A stretch of DNA of 64,000 nucleotides from Flectonema sp. DT1601. Lineage: Eukaryota; Euglenozoa; Diplonemea; Diplonemida; Diplonemidae. The notes below the pieces were generated by a model. The model ran no database searches and was not told the DNA's origin. It was given only the letters and a program-made list of their open reading frames with translations. Of the stretch, positions 10,135 to 19,394 are shown in pieces. The DNA lies in NCBI GenBank assembly GCA_964019425.1, contig OZ025803.1, positions 1,105,001 through 1,169,000 on the forward strand. The letters run 5' to 3'. Within the stretch, counting starts at the first letter, position 1; every line of letters starts with the position of its first letter. Position numbers and translations under genes: made by a program.

Positions 10135-11043
10135 ATGCCTCCGAAGAACAGGAAATCCATCGCTGGAGGGGAAGCAGCTGCTGCCGCTGCTGCCGAGGCA
10201 GCTGCTCTGGCAGTTCCCGAAGTGAAGTGTTCGCTTCTTAACGTTCAATACATAACAGATATTGTGAGGTTAACAAAATCCGGTGACCTGAAGGCGGCGA
10301 TGAAACTGATCGGAGACAGCGAGGAAGTGGCGCTACCCGACTATGAGATATGCCTCAAGAGCTCTATTGCTGTTGACATGTGGTTTGGTCACATCTCTTT
10401 TGCAATGGAGAGAGATTGGAAGCCAGCGACTTGTACTATTTTCATAGGCGACATGTTAACTTTGTTCGATATTCTAAGGTCTGAAGATCTCTGTGAGCTT
10501 AAAATAAAACTTCGTCAGATAATAAATTATCATTCAAAAGACCTAAAGAGTGAAGCGTCACCTGCCTTCACACAAGATGATCTTGCAGCGATTGCCAAAT
10601 ACATAACATCTGGAATGATTCAGCACTTCTCGTTGTACATAAAATCCTTGTCATCACCCAGACAGTTACCAACTACAGAGTATATGTCTGTCGTTATTAA
10701 TCAAGCAGCTATCCCAATGCCATTATCAGCAGCAGTTGGAGACAGTGATGCTAATTTGATGGATAAGAAAACTAAGGAATTCAATGTACATCTGACTGAA
10801 ATCAGAGAGGCTGAGGACGCTCTCCGTCAAGAAGCCCTTCTCCAACTGCAAAAAGAGAAGGAGGCTTCCGACAAACAACGGGAAGAAGAAGAAATGGAAG
10901 CAGCAACAGCTGTTGAAGCTGCCAGAGAAGACACCACTGAACTACTGAGGGAAATGCAGACAGAAGTTCAGCAGAATTTGATGGAAAGACAGCAGCGACT
11001 TTTAGAAAGACTAGAAATGCTTGAGAGACCTCCTGAGAGCTGA
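10135..11043 (+). CDS. CLAMP-domain axonemal protein (C1a-32/CFAP119-like)
   Basis: A single-exon protein of 302 residues. The ATG is only 5 nt after a polypyrimidine acceptor (TTTATTTTTCAG, ending 10129), so the next upstream ATG belongs to the outron. After an Ala-rich N-terminus, residues ~65-185 match the CLAMP domain of flagellar C1a-complex subunit C1a-32 (human CCDC189/CFAP119). A helical DMWFGHISFAMERDWKPATC segment is followed by LRQIINYHSKD, then FTQDDLAAIAKYI and IQHFSLYIKSL, which parallels the conserved F-x-x-x-(E/D) ... HF-x-LY signature. The C-terminal ~90 residues are a highly charged coiled coil. Known members sit on the C1a projection of the axonemal central pair. This supports a flagellated host. 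Confidence 0.75.
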   Translation: MPPKNRKSIAGGEAAAAAAAEAAALAVPEVKCSLLNVQYITDIVRLTKSGDLKAAMKLIGDSEEVALPDYEICLKSSIAVDMWFGHISFAMERDWKPATCTIFIGDMLTLFDILRSEDLCELKIKLRQIINYHSKDLKSEASPAFTQDDLAAIAKYITSGMIQHFSLYIKSLSSPRQLPTTEYMSVVINQAAIPMPLSAAVGDSDANLMDKKTKEFNVHLTEIREAEDALRQEALLQLQKEKEASDKQREEEEMEAATAVEAAREDTTELLREMQTEVQQNLMERQQRLLERLEMLERPPES

Positions 11044-11675
11044 TTCCTTGCAAAAGGAAAGTCTAATCGTTTCTAATCATCGACGTTGATGACCGCGCGG
11101 TCTCTATTTCATAATCTGAACTGACGAGTTAATTGTTTCGTTCTTATGATGAGAACCACACAGTATTCGACTTGTACAGTTCATTCCTACTGCAGCACTG
11201 AAATATTGTGCGGACTTTGTCAGGTTGATCACCTGTCGGTGATGTTGAGTAAGTACCTTTTGAGAAATATATATTTATCATTCCTCAGATTTGGTTGAAA
11301 ATGGGAAATCAGACGGGTGCTGCGCGTGTTAAAAGAAGTTGACTACCACTGTTGATTAGTTAGTAATTAATTTAATTATTTCATCAGGTTGTGGCTACAG
11401 ATCAACTAATTCCCTTGTGTGTCAACAGCTACTATTCATCTTCTGGTTAATATCTAATGTGTTACAGAACACTAAATCTATGAAGTCACTCGTAGCTACT
11501 GAAACTCTTCATACAATCTGAGCGTCATAGTCTCGAGGGAGGGGGGGAGACAATCCCATTTGGATAAGTAAAGTAAAGTGAAGTAAAGTAAAGTAAAGTG
11601 AAGTGAAGTGGGACGTATCGTAACTCGTCTGTGCCGTCCCTCAGAATCTTTAAAAGAAAAAAATAAATAAATTAA
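11044..11675. other. Intergenic region with AAGTR microsatellite
   Basis: Probably the CLAMP gene 3' UTR plus spacer. No coding frame is seen. It contains a pentanucleotide repeat (11566-11610) and, after it, a CCGTCCCTCAG acceptor ending at 11644, 32 nt before the next ATG. Confidence 0.6.
11566..11610 (+). repeat. Pentanucleotide tandem repeat (AAGTA/AAGTG)
   Basis: Nine consecutive five-base units of AAGTA or AAGTG, uninterrupted. Confidence 0.95.
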
Positions 11676-12317
11676 ATGACAACAACAACAATAGCAACGG
11701 TGAGTACTTTTAGTGTTCTCTTAGCAGTCGTCATGTTAGTTGGGAAGTTGGGGGATTCACTTGGTCCGCTATTTATATCATCACATCCAATACAGCTACT
11801 GATACTGAATGCGAATGACATCCACTGTCTAGGAACCGCATTATTAGTAGAACCTAAGACATGGTTTGTGACCTGCGCAGTGAGGAGAATGATCGAAGAT
11901 CCACTTTTCTACGCATTCGGTTATCAACATGGTGAGCAGGCTGTGGAATATCTTTCTCTTTACGTCCCAGCAATCCATAAAGCTAAAAGTATTATCCGCA
12001 AAGTGAGTTACTTCGCTGTTATGTTAGACCCAGGAATGGTTGTTTGTCTATTTGCCGGATGTATGAAGATGAGTCCTTATCTATTCTGGTCGCTTAACTT
12101 CACTGGAACAGCTCTTCGATTACTTGGAATCTATCACTTAGCGCAGTCTTTCCCAGATCATATTAACTCCGCTTTGATGGTTATAAAAGATTATCAAATA
12201 GTGGTCGCGTTATTTCTTTGTGGATACGTCGCTATTAGAGTTGTGTTAGAATACCCTGCGGTGATCAACTTAGTGCTCGGTAGGGGTAACAGGAAAGTAA
12301 GAGAAGCAGATAAATAG
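11676..12317 (+). CDS. DedA/VTT-family-like membrane protein
   Basis: 213 residues, one exon, ATG 32 nt after a pyrimidine-rich acceptor. Four or five hydrophobic segments are visible: about residues 8-24, 30-60, 110-130, 135-155 and 172-195. The middle resembles DedA-type proteins of bacteria: EDPLFYAFGYQHGEQAVEYL (the family's x-DPLFY-x-x-G-(R/Y)-x-x-G stretch), then LDPGMVVCLFAGCMKMSP, then FWSLNFTGTALRLL. In the eukaryotic VTT/TMEM41 relatives these elements form the re-entrant scramblase fold for lipids. I infer a lipid- or ion-related membrane role. The version looks closer to bacterial DedA than to TMEM41B/VMP1, so transfer from bacteria is possible; a tree would be needed to say. Confidence 0.65.
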   Translation: MTTTTIATVSTFSVLLAVVMLVGKLGDSLGPLFISSHPIQLLILNANDIHCLGTALLVEPKTWFVTCAVRRMIEDPLFYAFGYQHGEQAVEYLSLYVPAIHKAKSIIRKVSYFAVMLDPGMVVCLFAGCMKMSPYLFWSLNFTGTALRLLGIYHLAQSFPDHINSALMVIKDYQIVVALFLCGYVAIRVVLEYPAVINLVLGRGNRKVREADK

Positions 12318-12431
12318 CAAATTACTGTTCCATTCGTGTAAGTTAGAATTAATAAACACTTGTTAACACTAATAAATTACCATAAACCAGGCGTTGTGTT
12401 AGTTTACTTCTCTACAGAGAATAACAACAAC

Positions 12432-12887
12432 ATGTCATACAGCGGTAAGGTCGTACGTTGGAACAGTCGTGGGTTCGGGTTCATTCAGTGCAATGACTTC
12501 GATGAGGATCTGTTCGTTCACTTTTCTGCATTTGGAGGAGGTGATCTGACTGAGGGAGAGACCGTCACTTTCGATGTTGAGGACGATCCAAAGACTGGTA
12601 AGAAGAGATGTACCGCCGTTGAAGGTCCAGCTATCAACCGTGAACGTCCACCAGCAAGCAGAGGTGGAGGTGGTAGAGACAGATACGACTCCAGAGACCG
12701 CAGAGGTGGAGGTGGAGGCAGAGATGGAGGCAGAGATAGGTACGACTCAAGAGATAGATACGAGCGTAGAGGAGGAGGTGGAGGTGGAGGCAGATACGAC
12801 TCAAGAGACAGGTACGAACGCAGAGGAGGAGGTGGAGGAGGAGGTAGAGACAGATACGACTCCAGAGATAGATACGACCGCAGGTAA
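12432..12887 (+). CDS. Cold-shock-domain/RGG RNA-binding protein, copy 1
   Basis: 151 residues. Residues 2-67 are a cold-shock domain with both RNA-binding motifs intact: GFGFIQC (RNP1) and DLFVHFSAF (RNP2). The rest is low-complexity Gly/Arg with repeated DRYDSRDRY units, an RGG-like tail usual in Y-box and glycine-rich RNA-binding proteins. The ATG is 15 nt after a CTTCTCTACAG acceptor. The stop codon lies on a splice donor: an intron at 12884-12946 (GTAAGT...AAACAG) starts inside the last Arg codon. Splicing recreates AGG TAA exactly, so spliced and unspliced mRNAs encode the same protein. It is probably a general mRNA-binding or post-transcriptional regulator, which is inferred from the domain. 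Confidence 0.92.
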   Translation: MSYSGKVVRWNSRGFGFIQCNDFDEDLFVHFSAFGGGDLTEGETVTFDVEDDPKTGKKRCTAVEGPAINRERPPASRGGGGRDRYDSRDRRGGGGGRDGGRDRYDSRDRYERRGGGGGGGRYDSRDRYERRGGGGGGGRDRYDSRDRYDRR

Positions 12888-12949
12888 GTATTAATAATTG
12901 ATGAAGAGTATTGCTGCAAACAATGCGACGGAAAAATATAAAACAGGTA

Positions 12950-13578
12950 AACCCGACATCTCGCAGTAAAAAAAAAAAGGAGCTTTCAGCTTTTTTTATC
13001 CCATTATCCCCATCCCTTCCTCCCCTCCCCTTTTCTTAATTATTCACAAAGTGTTTTTTTTTTTTTGAGGACGGATTCCAGCTAAAGCGGTAGCATGTGA
13101 CAGTCGCGGAGATGGTCAGAAGAAAGGAAAGACTTTAGGCTTTTTGGAAAGTGTGCTGCTGTCTGTTTCTGAAGGCTGAGATCCAATAACCATCTACTTG
13201 GCTTTTTTTTCGTTTTCAATTTATTAATTCCCCGAAAGTTTCGTGTGGTGGACCTGCAGCTCTTCGGTTTTTGTTTTTCGATTCGATTCGCTTGCTGACT
13301 GCCCGCTGTGTGGATCGGGGGAGTAGTTTTAATTCTGAAAAAAAACGATTTGCAGTTTGAAAGAAATGTTGTTTTGATTATTTGCGGTGCTGGTACTTCA
13401 GTTGCTCAGCTAGTCCACCGAAAATACGATTTTCTGTAGAAAGAATGATTGCTGCTACCCTTTGATTGAATTTAGTAGAGTTGCAGAGCCGTTGATGTTG
13501 TCACCACCGGAAAAGGTCCCCCGATTGCTACTTTTTGAAGTTACAAAAACGATCCAACTCAGAGTTTACAACAACAAT
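12950..13578. other. Spacer between the two cold-shock genes
   Basis: Copy 1 3' UTR and copy 2 leader. A and T tracts are present and no other gene is seen. Several candidate acceptors (TTTTCTGTAG at 13439, TTTAG at 13476, TTGCAG at 13486) precede copy 2, so its 5' end is uncertain. Confidence 0.55.
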
Positions 13579-14001
13579 ATGTCATACAGCGGTAAGGTCG
13601 TACGTTGGAACAGTCGTGGGTTCGGATTCATTCAGTGCAATGACTTCGATGAGGATCTGTTCGTTCACTTTTCTGCATTTGGAGGAGGTGATCTGACTGA
13701 GGGAGAGACCGTCACTTTCGATGTTGAGGACGATCCAAAGAACGGGAAGAAGAGATGCATCTCCGTTGAAGGTCCAGCTATCAACCGTGAACGTCCACCA
13801 GCAAGCAGAGGTGGAGGTGGTAGAGACAGATACGACTCCAGAGACCGCAGAGGTGGAGGTGGAGGCAGAGATGGAGGCAGAAGATACGACTCAAGAGACA
13901 GATACGATTCCAGAGACCGCAGAGGAGGAGGTGGAGGTGGTGGAGGCAGAAGATACGACTCAAGAGACAGGTACGACCGCAGGTATGCTGATGACAAATA
14001 G
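13579..14001 (+). CDS. Cold-shock-domain/RGG RNA-binding protein, copy 2
   Basis: A tandem paralogue of the gene at 12432; the cold-shock-domain DNA is almost base-for-base identical, so the duplication is recent or kept similar by gene conversion. RNP1 and RNP2 are intact. Read without splicing it has 140 residues ending RRYADDK. A matching intron (13983-14056, GTATGC...AAACAG) begins in the same Arg codon as in copy 1. If spliced, the protein ends ...DRR at a TAA (135 residues). Here, unlike copy 1, intron retention would add five residues. The RGG tail has fewer DRY units than copy 1, consistent with slippage in the repeat. Confidence 0.9.
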   Translation: MSYSGKVVRWNSRGFGFIQCNDFDEDLFVHFSAFGGGDLTEGETVTFDVEDDPKNGKKRCISVEGPAINRERPPASRGGGGRDRYDSRDRRGGGGGRDGGRRYDSRDRYDSRDRRGGGGGGGGRRYDSRDRYDRRYADDK

Positions 14002-14056
14002 TTTCCTCTCAACCACTTGGATCTGTTATCGATCACTCCACGAATACTAAAAACAG

Positions 14057-15131
14057 GTAAACAAAAGATCTCACAGATACCAACTGTTGACTTCAATCGG
14101 TTTCTTAGCCGAGGGTCTGAATAGTTTAATTATGTTTTAAATATTTATTCTTGATGTCACATTCTTTTTAATTATCACAACACTTCCTTCTGTGGAGGTT
14201 TTCAGCCTTCAGGGGAAAAAAAAAAAAAAAAAAAAAAATTAAACACCAAGGATTCCCGTAGGGCGTCTTCACACAGATTGCCAGATTTACGTTCTGAAAA
14301 ACTCTTTGCATTGAACCTGGCTGGTGAGCAAGCGATCCGAGACCGCATATTTAATAGCGTGACCTCGTTTGGTTTTGTTCTTTATGTCGGTAGTTAGGTT
14401 CTTTGATTTGATTTGATTTGATTTGATTTGATTAAAAAACCGATTTCAAGTTGCTTTGCAGTTAATTTCGGTTTTACGATTTGCTTCTTAATGGGTCATT
14501 TATAAAAAGTTGCAGTTGCAGAAGAAAAAAAAAAAGAAAAAGAACAGTTCCTGAACAGCTGACTAGGTTGATGGCTGGATATGGGTTTAAAGCACTGAGC
14601 TCAGACGTCTTTCCCCCCTTCTTTTTTCCCATAATTTTTTTTTTTTTTTTTTTTTTAATTTGTTGGATTGTACGACGAAATCAAAGCACAAACTGTTAGT
14701 AAGCATGTATTGATCCCGACCTGCAGTTTGATTGCCAATAGTGTGTCCATGAGGTAGTTGAGATTTTCTACTTTGCAAAGGTTTAACGTAATTAATAATT
14801 TATACATTTCCTTTATTTTAAAAGATTACATTAAACTGATCGACTAATTAATATTCCAAGAGAGGAGAATGGGCAATCGACTGAGAAATAAAAGTAGCCA
14901 AGTAATTCTACTCCAGCGTTTCCCGCAAGAGAAAGTTCCTCTGGTTCACTGGAACGAGATGAAATTATGAAATCGGAGGATCATATTCGATTTGGAACAT
15001 TATTATCTTCTTGCGCATAATTTCACGCTCCTCTGTCTGGTTTAATAAAGACACACTTAATCCATTCCTCAATTAATAATATTTTCAACTCAGTCTGTCC
15101 CTCTGTCGGAAGGAGGGGGGGGGAGGTCAAT
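14057..15131. other. Intergenic region, GATTT repeat
   Basis: Copy 2 3' UTR and spacer. It has an A run (14216-14238), a T run (14635-14656) and the GATTT tandem repeat at 14402-14433. No gene is seen. A TTTTCAACTCAG acceptor ends at 15093, 39 nt before the kinesin ATG. Confidence 0.6.
14402..14433 (+). repeat. Tandem pentanucleotide repeat (GATTT)
   Basis: About six consecutive GATTT units. Confidence 0.95.
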
Positions 15132-18100
15132 ATGGATGACCCGGCGGTGTTGGTGGTTGGGTTAGTCGCCTGCATAGCCTGCAGATGTGTATCTATAAGT
15201 AGTGGTGCTACTGCTACTACTACTGTCACTACCACTGCAGCTGTTGATGTGAAGGATGCCGCAGATGTACCCTCGTCGTCATCGGATGAGGGAGAAACTA
15301 CAACAAGAAGAACAACTCGAAGATTATCAAATCCATTCGGAAAGAAGAAACAAGTCGACGTCGATCTCAGCTGCATCCGAATTACAGAAGTTCGAGGTTC
15401 TGGAGTACCGAGTGAGATAAAACCACCGTTGCATTTCAGCCACAACTTCAACCTTGGGACAATATACCTCTGGAGAATAGTTCGAAGACAGGGACGACCT
15501 CCACTCGGTAGGATGAGTCAACGAGTTGTAGTAATTTCTAATAAATATTTCTTACTTTGTAAAGTAAGTGGCGCTGTTCACAGAATGATTCCTCTCGAAC
15601 ACATCACTTGCTTAGCAATCCACACCAGAATAGCGAGAAAGGTAGAAACTGACTGGTTGATAGTTCAGTTCTCCAGAGACGTTGGCGAGCCTTCGTTGGC
15701 ATTGCAGCTTTCCTTTAGTCCAGACAATCCTCCAGAGTGCTCAACAGCGAGTATGATGTCGAAGATAATAGCGTCAGTTAGAGAACCTCGCAGTTATTCT
15801 TCCTTAGCGGTTCATTTTGTTCCTCCAGAAGTTAATATTAAATCAGAGCAATTCGGAAGAGTCTACGGACCCTTCACAAAAGATGACTCGTACATGGGAC
15901 CTGCAGGTAAGGCTGCCCAAATAAATGAAACCATAACTCGAGAAGAGCTTCAAGAACAAGACTCTACTACTTCAGTAAACAAATCTGAGACTGAAAATGT
16001 TGTCAAAACTGTTTTCTGGGGAGACCCAGAACCCGCTGTTCACGTTACGTCTCCTTTTGGGAAGAGTGCAGCTGCTGCTGCGATTAGTCTTCCCAATAGA
16101 GGACCTAATGATGTTTATAAAAATACTTTAAAACTCAGACCTGGTGATGTCGTTCGCGTGAAGCCACGACCCAACTCAAAGTACGAAGTTGGACAAGTTC
16201 TTCAAATCACAAAGAACGGTCCTCTAATAGCTGTTGGATCCTCAACAGGAAGGATTTATTCAATTATTGAACCAATAGAGACTGATGGTGTTTATACGAT
16301 TCTGAGACCGACTCCTGTTTTCAAATTAAAGGATCCCAACTCAGAACAGATGTTGTTGTTAAAGGAAGGTCAAAAGATAAAGATCCGATCTCTCTCTCAA
16401 CTTCATGATACCACTTGGGGACTTCTTTACGGAAGTGGTTGGGTTTGTGTAGAAGATAAAGAGGGAATACTAAATGCAAAACATCAAAAGGGTTTCACAT
16501 CAGAGAAAGAGACGGAACAATCGACTGACCCGATAACACCACTTTATGGTCTCGGTCCCGATTCGAGTTACAATGCAGATGAAGTTGTTCCAAAAACACC
16601 AAAGAAAGGAGAAGATGGCAGAGATCAACCTGTTGTAGTTGCTGTTCGTATTCGACCATTTCTACCTCACGAGGGAGATGTTCCATGTTCGATGTCTGTT
16701 GAAGATGAGACAACTGTTAGATGTCAGGCTGAAGAGTTTAAATTCGATCACATCATTGCTTCACCAGAACTACTTCCGATATCAGAATCTGAAGATGGGA
16801 CAATTGAAAAGATAATTCAAAACACCCTTTCAGCAACACGTAATGGATACAACTCTTGTATTCTAGCATACGGTGCTTCTGGTAGTGGTAAAACTCATAC
16901 TATTCTTGGTTCTCTTCAGAGTGAACAATCCACTGAAACGTTTGGAATAGTCCAACTCATCTTACGAAGTATTTGTGGACCTGATAACACGTCAGCGTCT
17001 ACGATGAGTATTTCCTGTTTTGAGTTGTACGCTGAAAAAGCTCGTGACTTGTTAGATGTGAATGACTCGGTCTTTAGTAAAAAGAGAGTCAGACTGCATC
17101 CTATTCTGGGACCTTATTTAGAAGGTGTTACCACAAAGAAAATAAACCTTTCTGGAAGAGGTAAGGAAGAGGTTCTTGAAGTTATCTGCAAGGCAAAGGA
17201 AAAACGATCAACAGCTTCGACTCATGGAAATCAATATTCCTCACGTAGTCATGCGCTGATACAATTAGAAGTTAATTCAGCCAAGATATCAATCGTTGAT
17301 TTAGCCGGGTCGGAGCGCGCGAGGAGGTACCGAGACGACTCTATGCACGAAGCGTCAGCTATCAACTTATCTCTGACTGTATTAAGAAAGGTAATCGACT
17401 CTCTGACTAAGTCAGCAAGCAATATTCCTCCTTACCGAGAATCGATCTTAACGTTCTTACTGTCGGAGTCACTGGGAGGTAATTCTCACACTACTTTAAT
17501 AGCAACTGTTGCTCCTTCAATGAATAACGTAGAGGATTCTCTCGCTACGTTGAGATATGCGGCTAAGGCTCGTAGAATAACAAATAAACTATCTGTTCCT
17601 CGAGTTGAAGATATTGTCAGTAGTCTTCGTGTTGGCTCTCCAAAAGTAGCAACTGCTCTGGAACGCGATATTAATCTTCTGGAAGGAGAGAAGGCGGAAA
17701 ACTCGAAACAGTTCGGACAAACATCATCCTCCGACACCAACTCTCAGTCGTCAAATACTTCAGAGAAACAACTTCCTGACAACTCTGACTATTATAATAG
17801 AATTGAGAATAGTTTAGATAAAAGAATAGCTCTTCAGGAAGTTATTTTAGAAATTAGAAGAGAGGAGAGGGATAAAATAAATAGAAGTCGACTAACTAGG
17901 AAACCATTAGCGTCACCAACACCTCCACAAACACCAGAAATGAGAACAGATTATCAACAGCAGGCAGATGATGAAATAGTTCCGCCACCAGAAACAGAAG
18001 CAGTCGCTAAGTTGATGAGAGCTCTGAGTGGTAGAAATCGAATGTTGTCACCTGAAGCTCCTCGTTCAGAGTCTTACTCAACAATAGCACTCAGTCCAAG

Positions 18101-18962
18101 TAGACAACGATCTCGAGGTATTACTTCAACTGTAAGGTCACCCAGTTCAAGGACAAGTAGTATCTTCGCGTTAGGAGCAAATAGTCCTTCGTCAGTTGAA
18201 TATCAACCTTCAATGTCTTACTTGAGTCTTGGGGATACTTCTCCTCATAGATATTTAGATGGTAATCCTCCAGCGTATCGGAGTAGTCCGTCTCCAGTTC
18301 GATCCCCTCGGAGTCCTAAAAGGTCCCCGCTTAGTGATGTTTCAACATACACTGAAGTCACACAACCGCGTAGTCCAAGTAGTGAGTATCCTTACCTTGA
18401 TCCTGTCACAGCATCTGTTAAACCTGTTGAGAGTGTTGTTGTTGATAAAATTAATTTAGTACGAAGGTCTTGTAGTCCTGTCGTAGAACTTCCTTCAGAA
18501 AGGATATTTAAGCGTCGAGGATCTGGTTCTCCTTCAGTGAAGTCGATTGCTGCTAATAGACTACTTGTAAATAGAGAACCAAATCATCAGGAAATAAGAT
18601 CTGTTTCAGTGACTTCACCACCGAAAGACTTTACAAGAAGTCCGGACAGTAAAAGGGTTTCTAGATCAGTTCATTTTGAAGATCAATTACTTGTCTCTTC
18701 TCCTCCCAAAGCTTTATCTATGAGACAACAAGCTGAAGATCTTCGTCGTCGTATTCAACAAATTGCAGCTCCGCCTTCTGTGAAGACACCTCACTCGCAA
18801 TCACAACCACCACGTCAGTCACAATCACTTCAAATATCACCAGCACTTCATCCTTCACTCGCGTCAGTTGGATACGCTCATCTACCGAAGAGGGATACAA
18901 GTCAACAACAACCGATGACTTCATTAATAAGTAAAAGGATGTACGGATCTTTTAATAGGTGA
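15132..18962 (+). CDS. Kinesin-like motor with long N-terminal extension
   Basis: 1,276 residues in one long exon. The motor domain lies at about residues 500-825: VVVAVRIRPF, P-loop GASGSGKT (~581-588), switch I NQYSSRSH (~700), switch II DLAGSE (~723) and INLSLTVLRKVI. The catalytic motifs are intact; the P-loop has GAS where GQT is usual. The ~500 residues before the motor are unusual for kinesins: a hydrophobic stretch at residues 5-20, a PH-like segment (~105-220, WRIVRRQG... then a VVVISNKYFLLC strand pattern), and a compact beta-rich region (~335-450) that looks SH3/KOW-like. The tail (~840-1276) is disordered, with many SPxR/RSPS sites that look like proline-directed kinase targets. 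The stop overlaps a GTGAGT donor (18960), so a further small exon is possible. The kinesin family assignment is unclear. Confidence 0.92.
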   Translation: MDDPAVLVVGLVACIACRCVSISSGATATTTVTTTAAVDVKDAADVPSSSSDEGETTTRRTTRRLSNPFGKKKQVDVDLSCIRITEVRGSGVPSEIKPPLHFSHNFNLGTIYLWRIVRRQGRPPLGRMSQRVVVISNKYFLLCKVSGAVHRMIPLEHITCLAIHTRIARKVETDWLIVQFSRDVGEPSLALQLSFSPDNPPECSTASMMSKIIASVREPRSYSSLAVHFVPPEVNIKSEQFGRVYGPFTKDDSYMGPAGKAAQINETITREELQEQDSTTSVNKSETENVVKTVFWGDPEPAVHVTSPFGKSAAAAAISLPNRGPNDVYKNTLKLRPGDVVRVKPRPNSKYEVGQVLQITKNGPLIAVGSSTGRIYSIIEPIETDGVYTILRPTPVFKLKDPNSEQMLLLKEGQKIKIRSLSQLHDTTWGLLYGSGWVCVEDKEGILNAKHQKGFTSEKETEQSTDPITPLYGLGPDSSYNADEVVPKTPKKGEDGRDQPVVVAVRIRPFLPHEGDVPCSMSVEDETTVRCQAEEFKFDHIIASPELLPISESEDGTIEKIIQNTLSATRNGYNSCILAYGASGSGKTHTILGSLQSEQSTETFGIVQLILRSICGPDNTSASTMSISCFELYAEKARDLLDVNDSVFSKKRVRLHPILGPYLEGVTTKKINLSGRGKEEVLEVICKAKEKRSTASTHGNQYSSRSHALIQLEVNSAKISIVDLAGSERARRYRDDSMHEASAINLSLTVLRKVIDSLTKSASNIPPYRESILTFLLSESLGGNSHTTLIATVAPSMNNVEDSLATLRYAAKARRITNKLSVPRVEDIVSSLRVGSPKVATALERDINLLEGEKAENSKQFGQTSSSDTNSQSSNTSEKQLPDNSDYYNRIENSLDKRIALQEVILEIRREERDKINRSRLTRKPLASPTPPQTPEMRTDYQQQADDEIVPPPETEAVAKLMRALSGRNRMLSPEAPRSESYSTIALSPSRQRSRGITSTVRSPSSRTSSIFALGANSPSSVEYQPSMSYLSLGDTSPHRYLDGNPPAYRSSPSPVRSPRSPKRSPLSDVSTYTEVTQPRSPSSEYPYLDPVTASVKPVESVVVDKINLVRRSCSPVVELPSERIFKRRGSGSPSVKSIAANRLLVNREPNHQEIRSVSVTSPPKDFTRSPDSKRVSRSVHFEDQLLVSSPPKALSMRQQAEDLRRRIQQIAAPPSVKTPHSQSQPPRQSQSLQISPALHPSLASVGYAHLPKRDTSQQQPMTSLISKRMYGSFNR

Positions 18963-19394
18963 GTGTTCATTTTAACTTTTTGTGACATCCAATTCGTATG
19001 GAAAACCATATCATCTCTCACACACTCTGAGAGGACTTTGGTCAGCAGCGGTGATGACTTCTTTGGAACGCTTTAAAGTTTAATATTTTGTGCGTTAGCT
19101 ACGTACTTTGATAGGAATTCATCTCATCTTAGAAAGCTCTATGTTAAGCTGAAAGTATCCAACGAAGAATAACAGATTTCCCTCCTCCTTTTCCCTTCTA
19201 GATTAGTTATTGTAGTAGAATTCATTACTGTTATTGTTATTTCCATTCTTTTTTTTTTATATATTTCTTTCTTACTGAAAATTTTGGAATTTCTTCCAAA
19301 GACACGGCTTCGAGGAGTTGGTTGGTTTTTTTTTTTTTATTTGTTTCATAATTTTTGAATGACATCTTTTCCTTGTCAGTTTAGTTGATATAAC
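18963..19394. other. Intergenic region, no gene seen
   Basis: Probably kinesin 3' UTR. It is T-rich toward the end, with a CTTTTCCTTGTCAG acceptor at 19379, 16 nt before the next ATG. Confidence 0.6.

Noticed and set aside
12518-14096. Poly-Pro/Leu minus-strand frames and Thr/Glu-rich plus-strand frames over the cold-shock genes
   Set aside because: Antisense or shifted readings of the Gly/Arg-rich tails.
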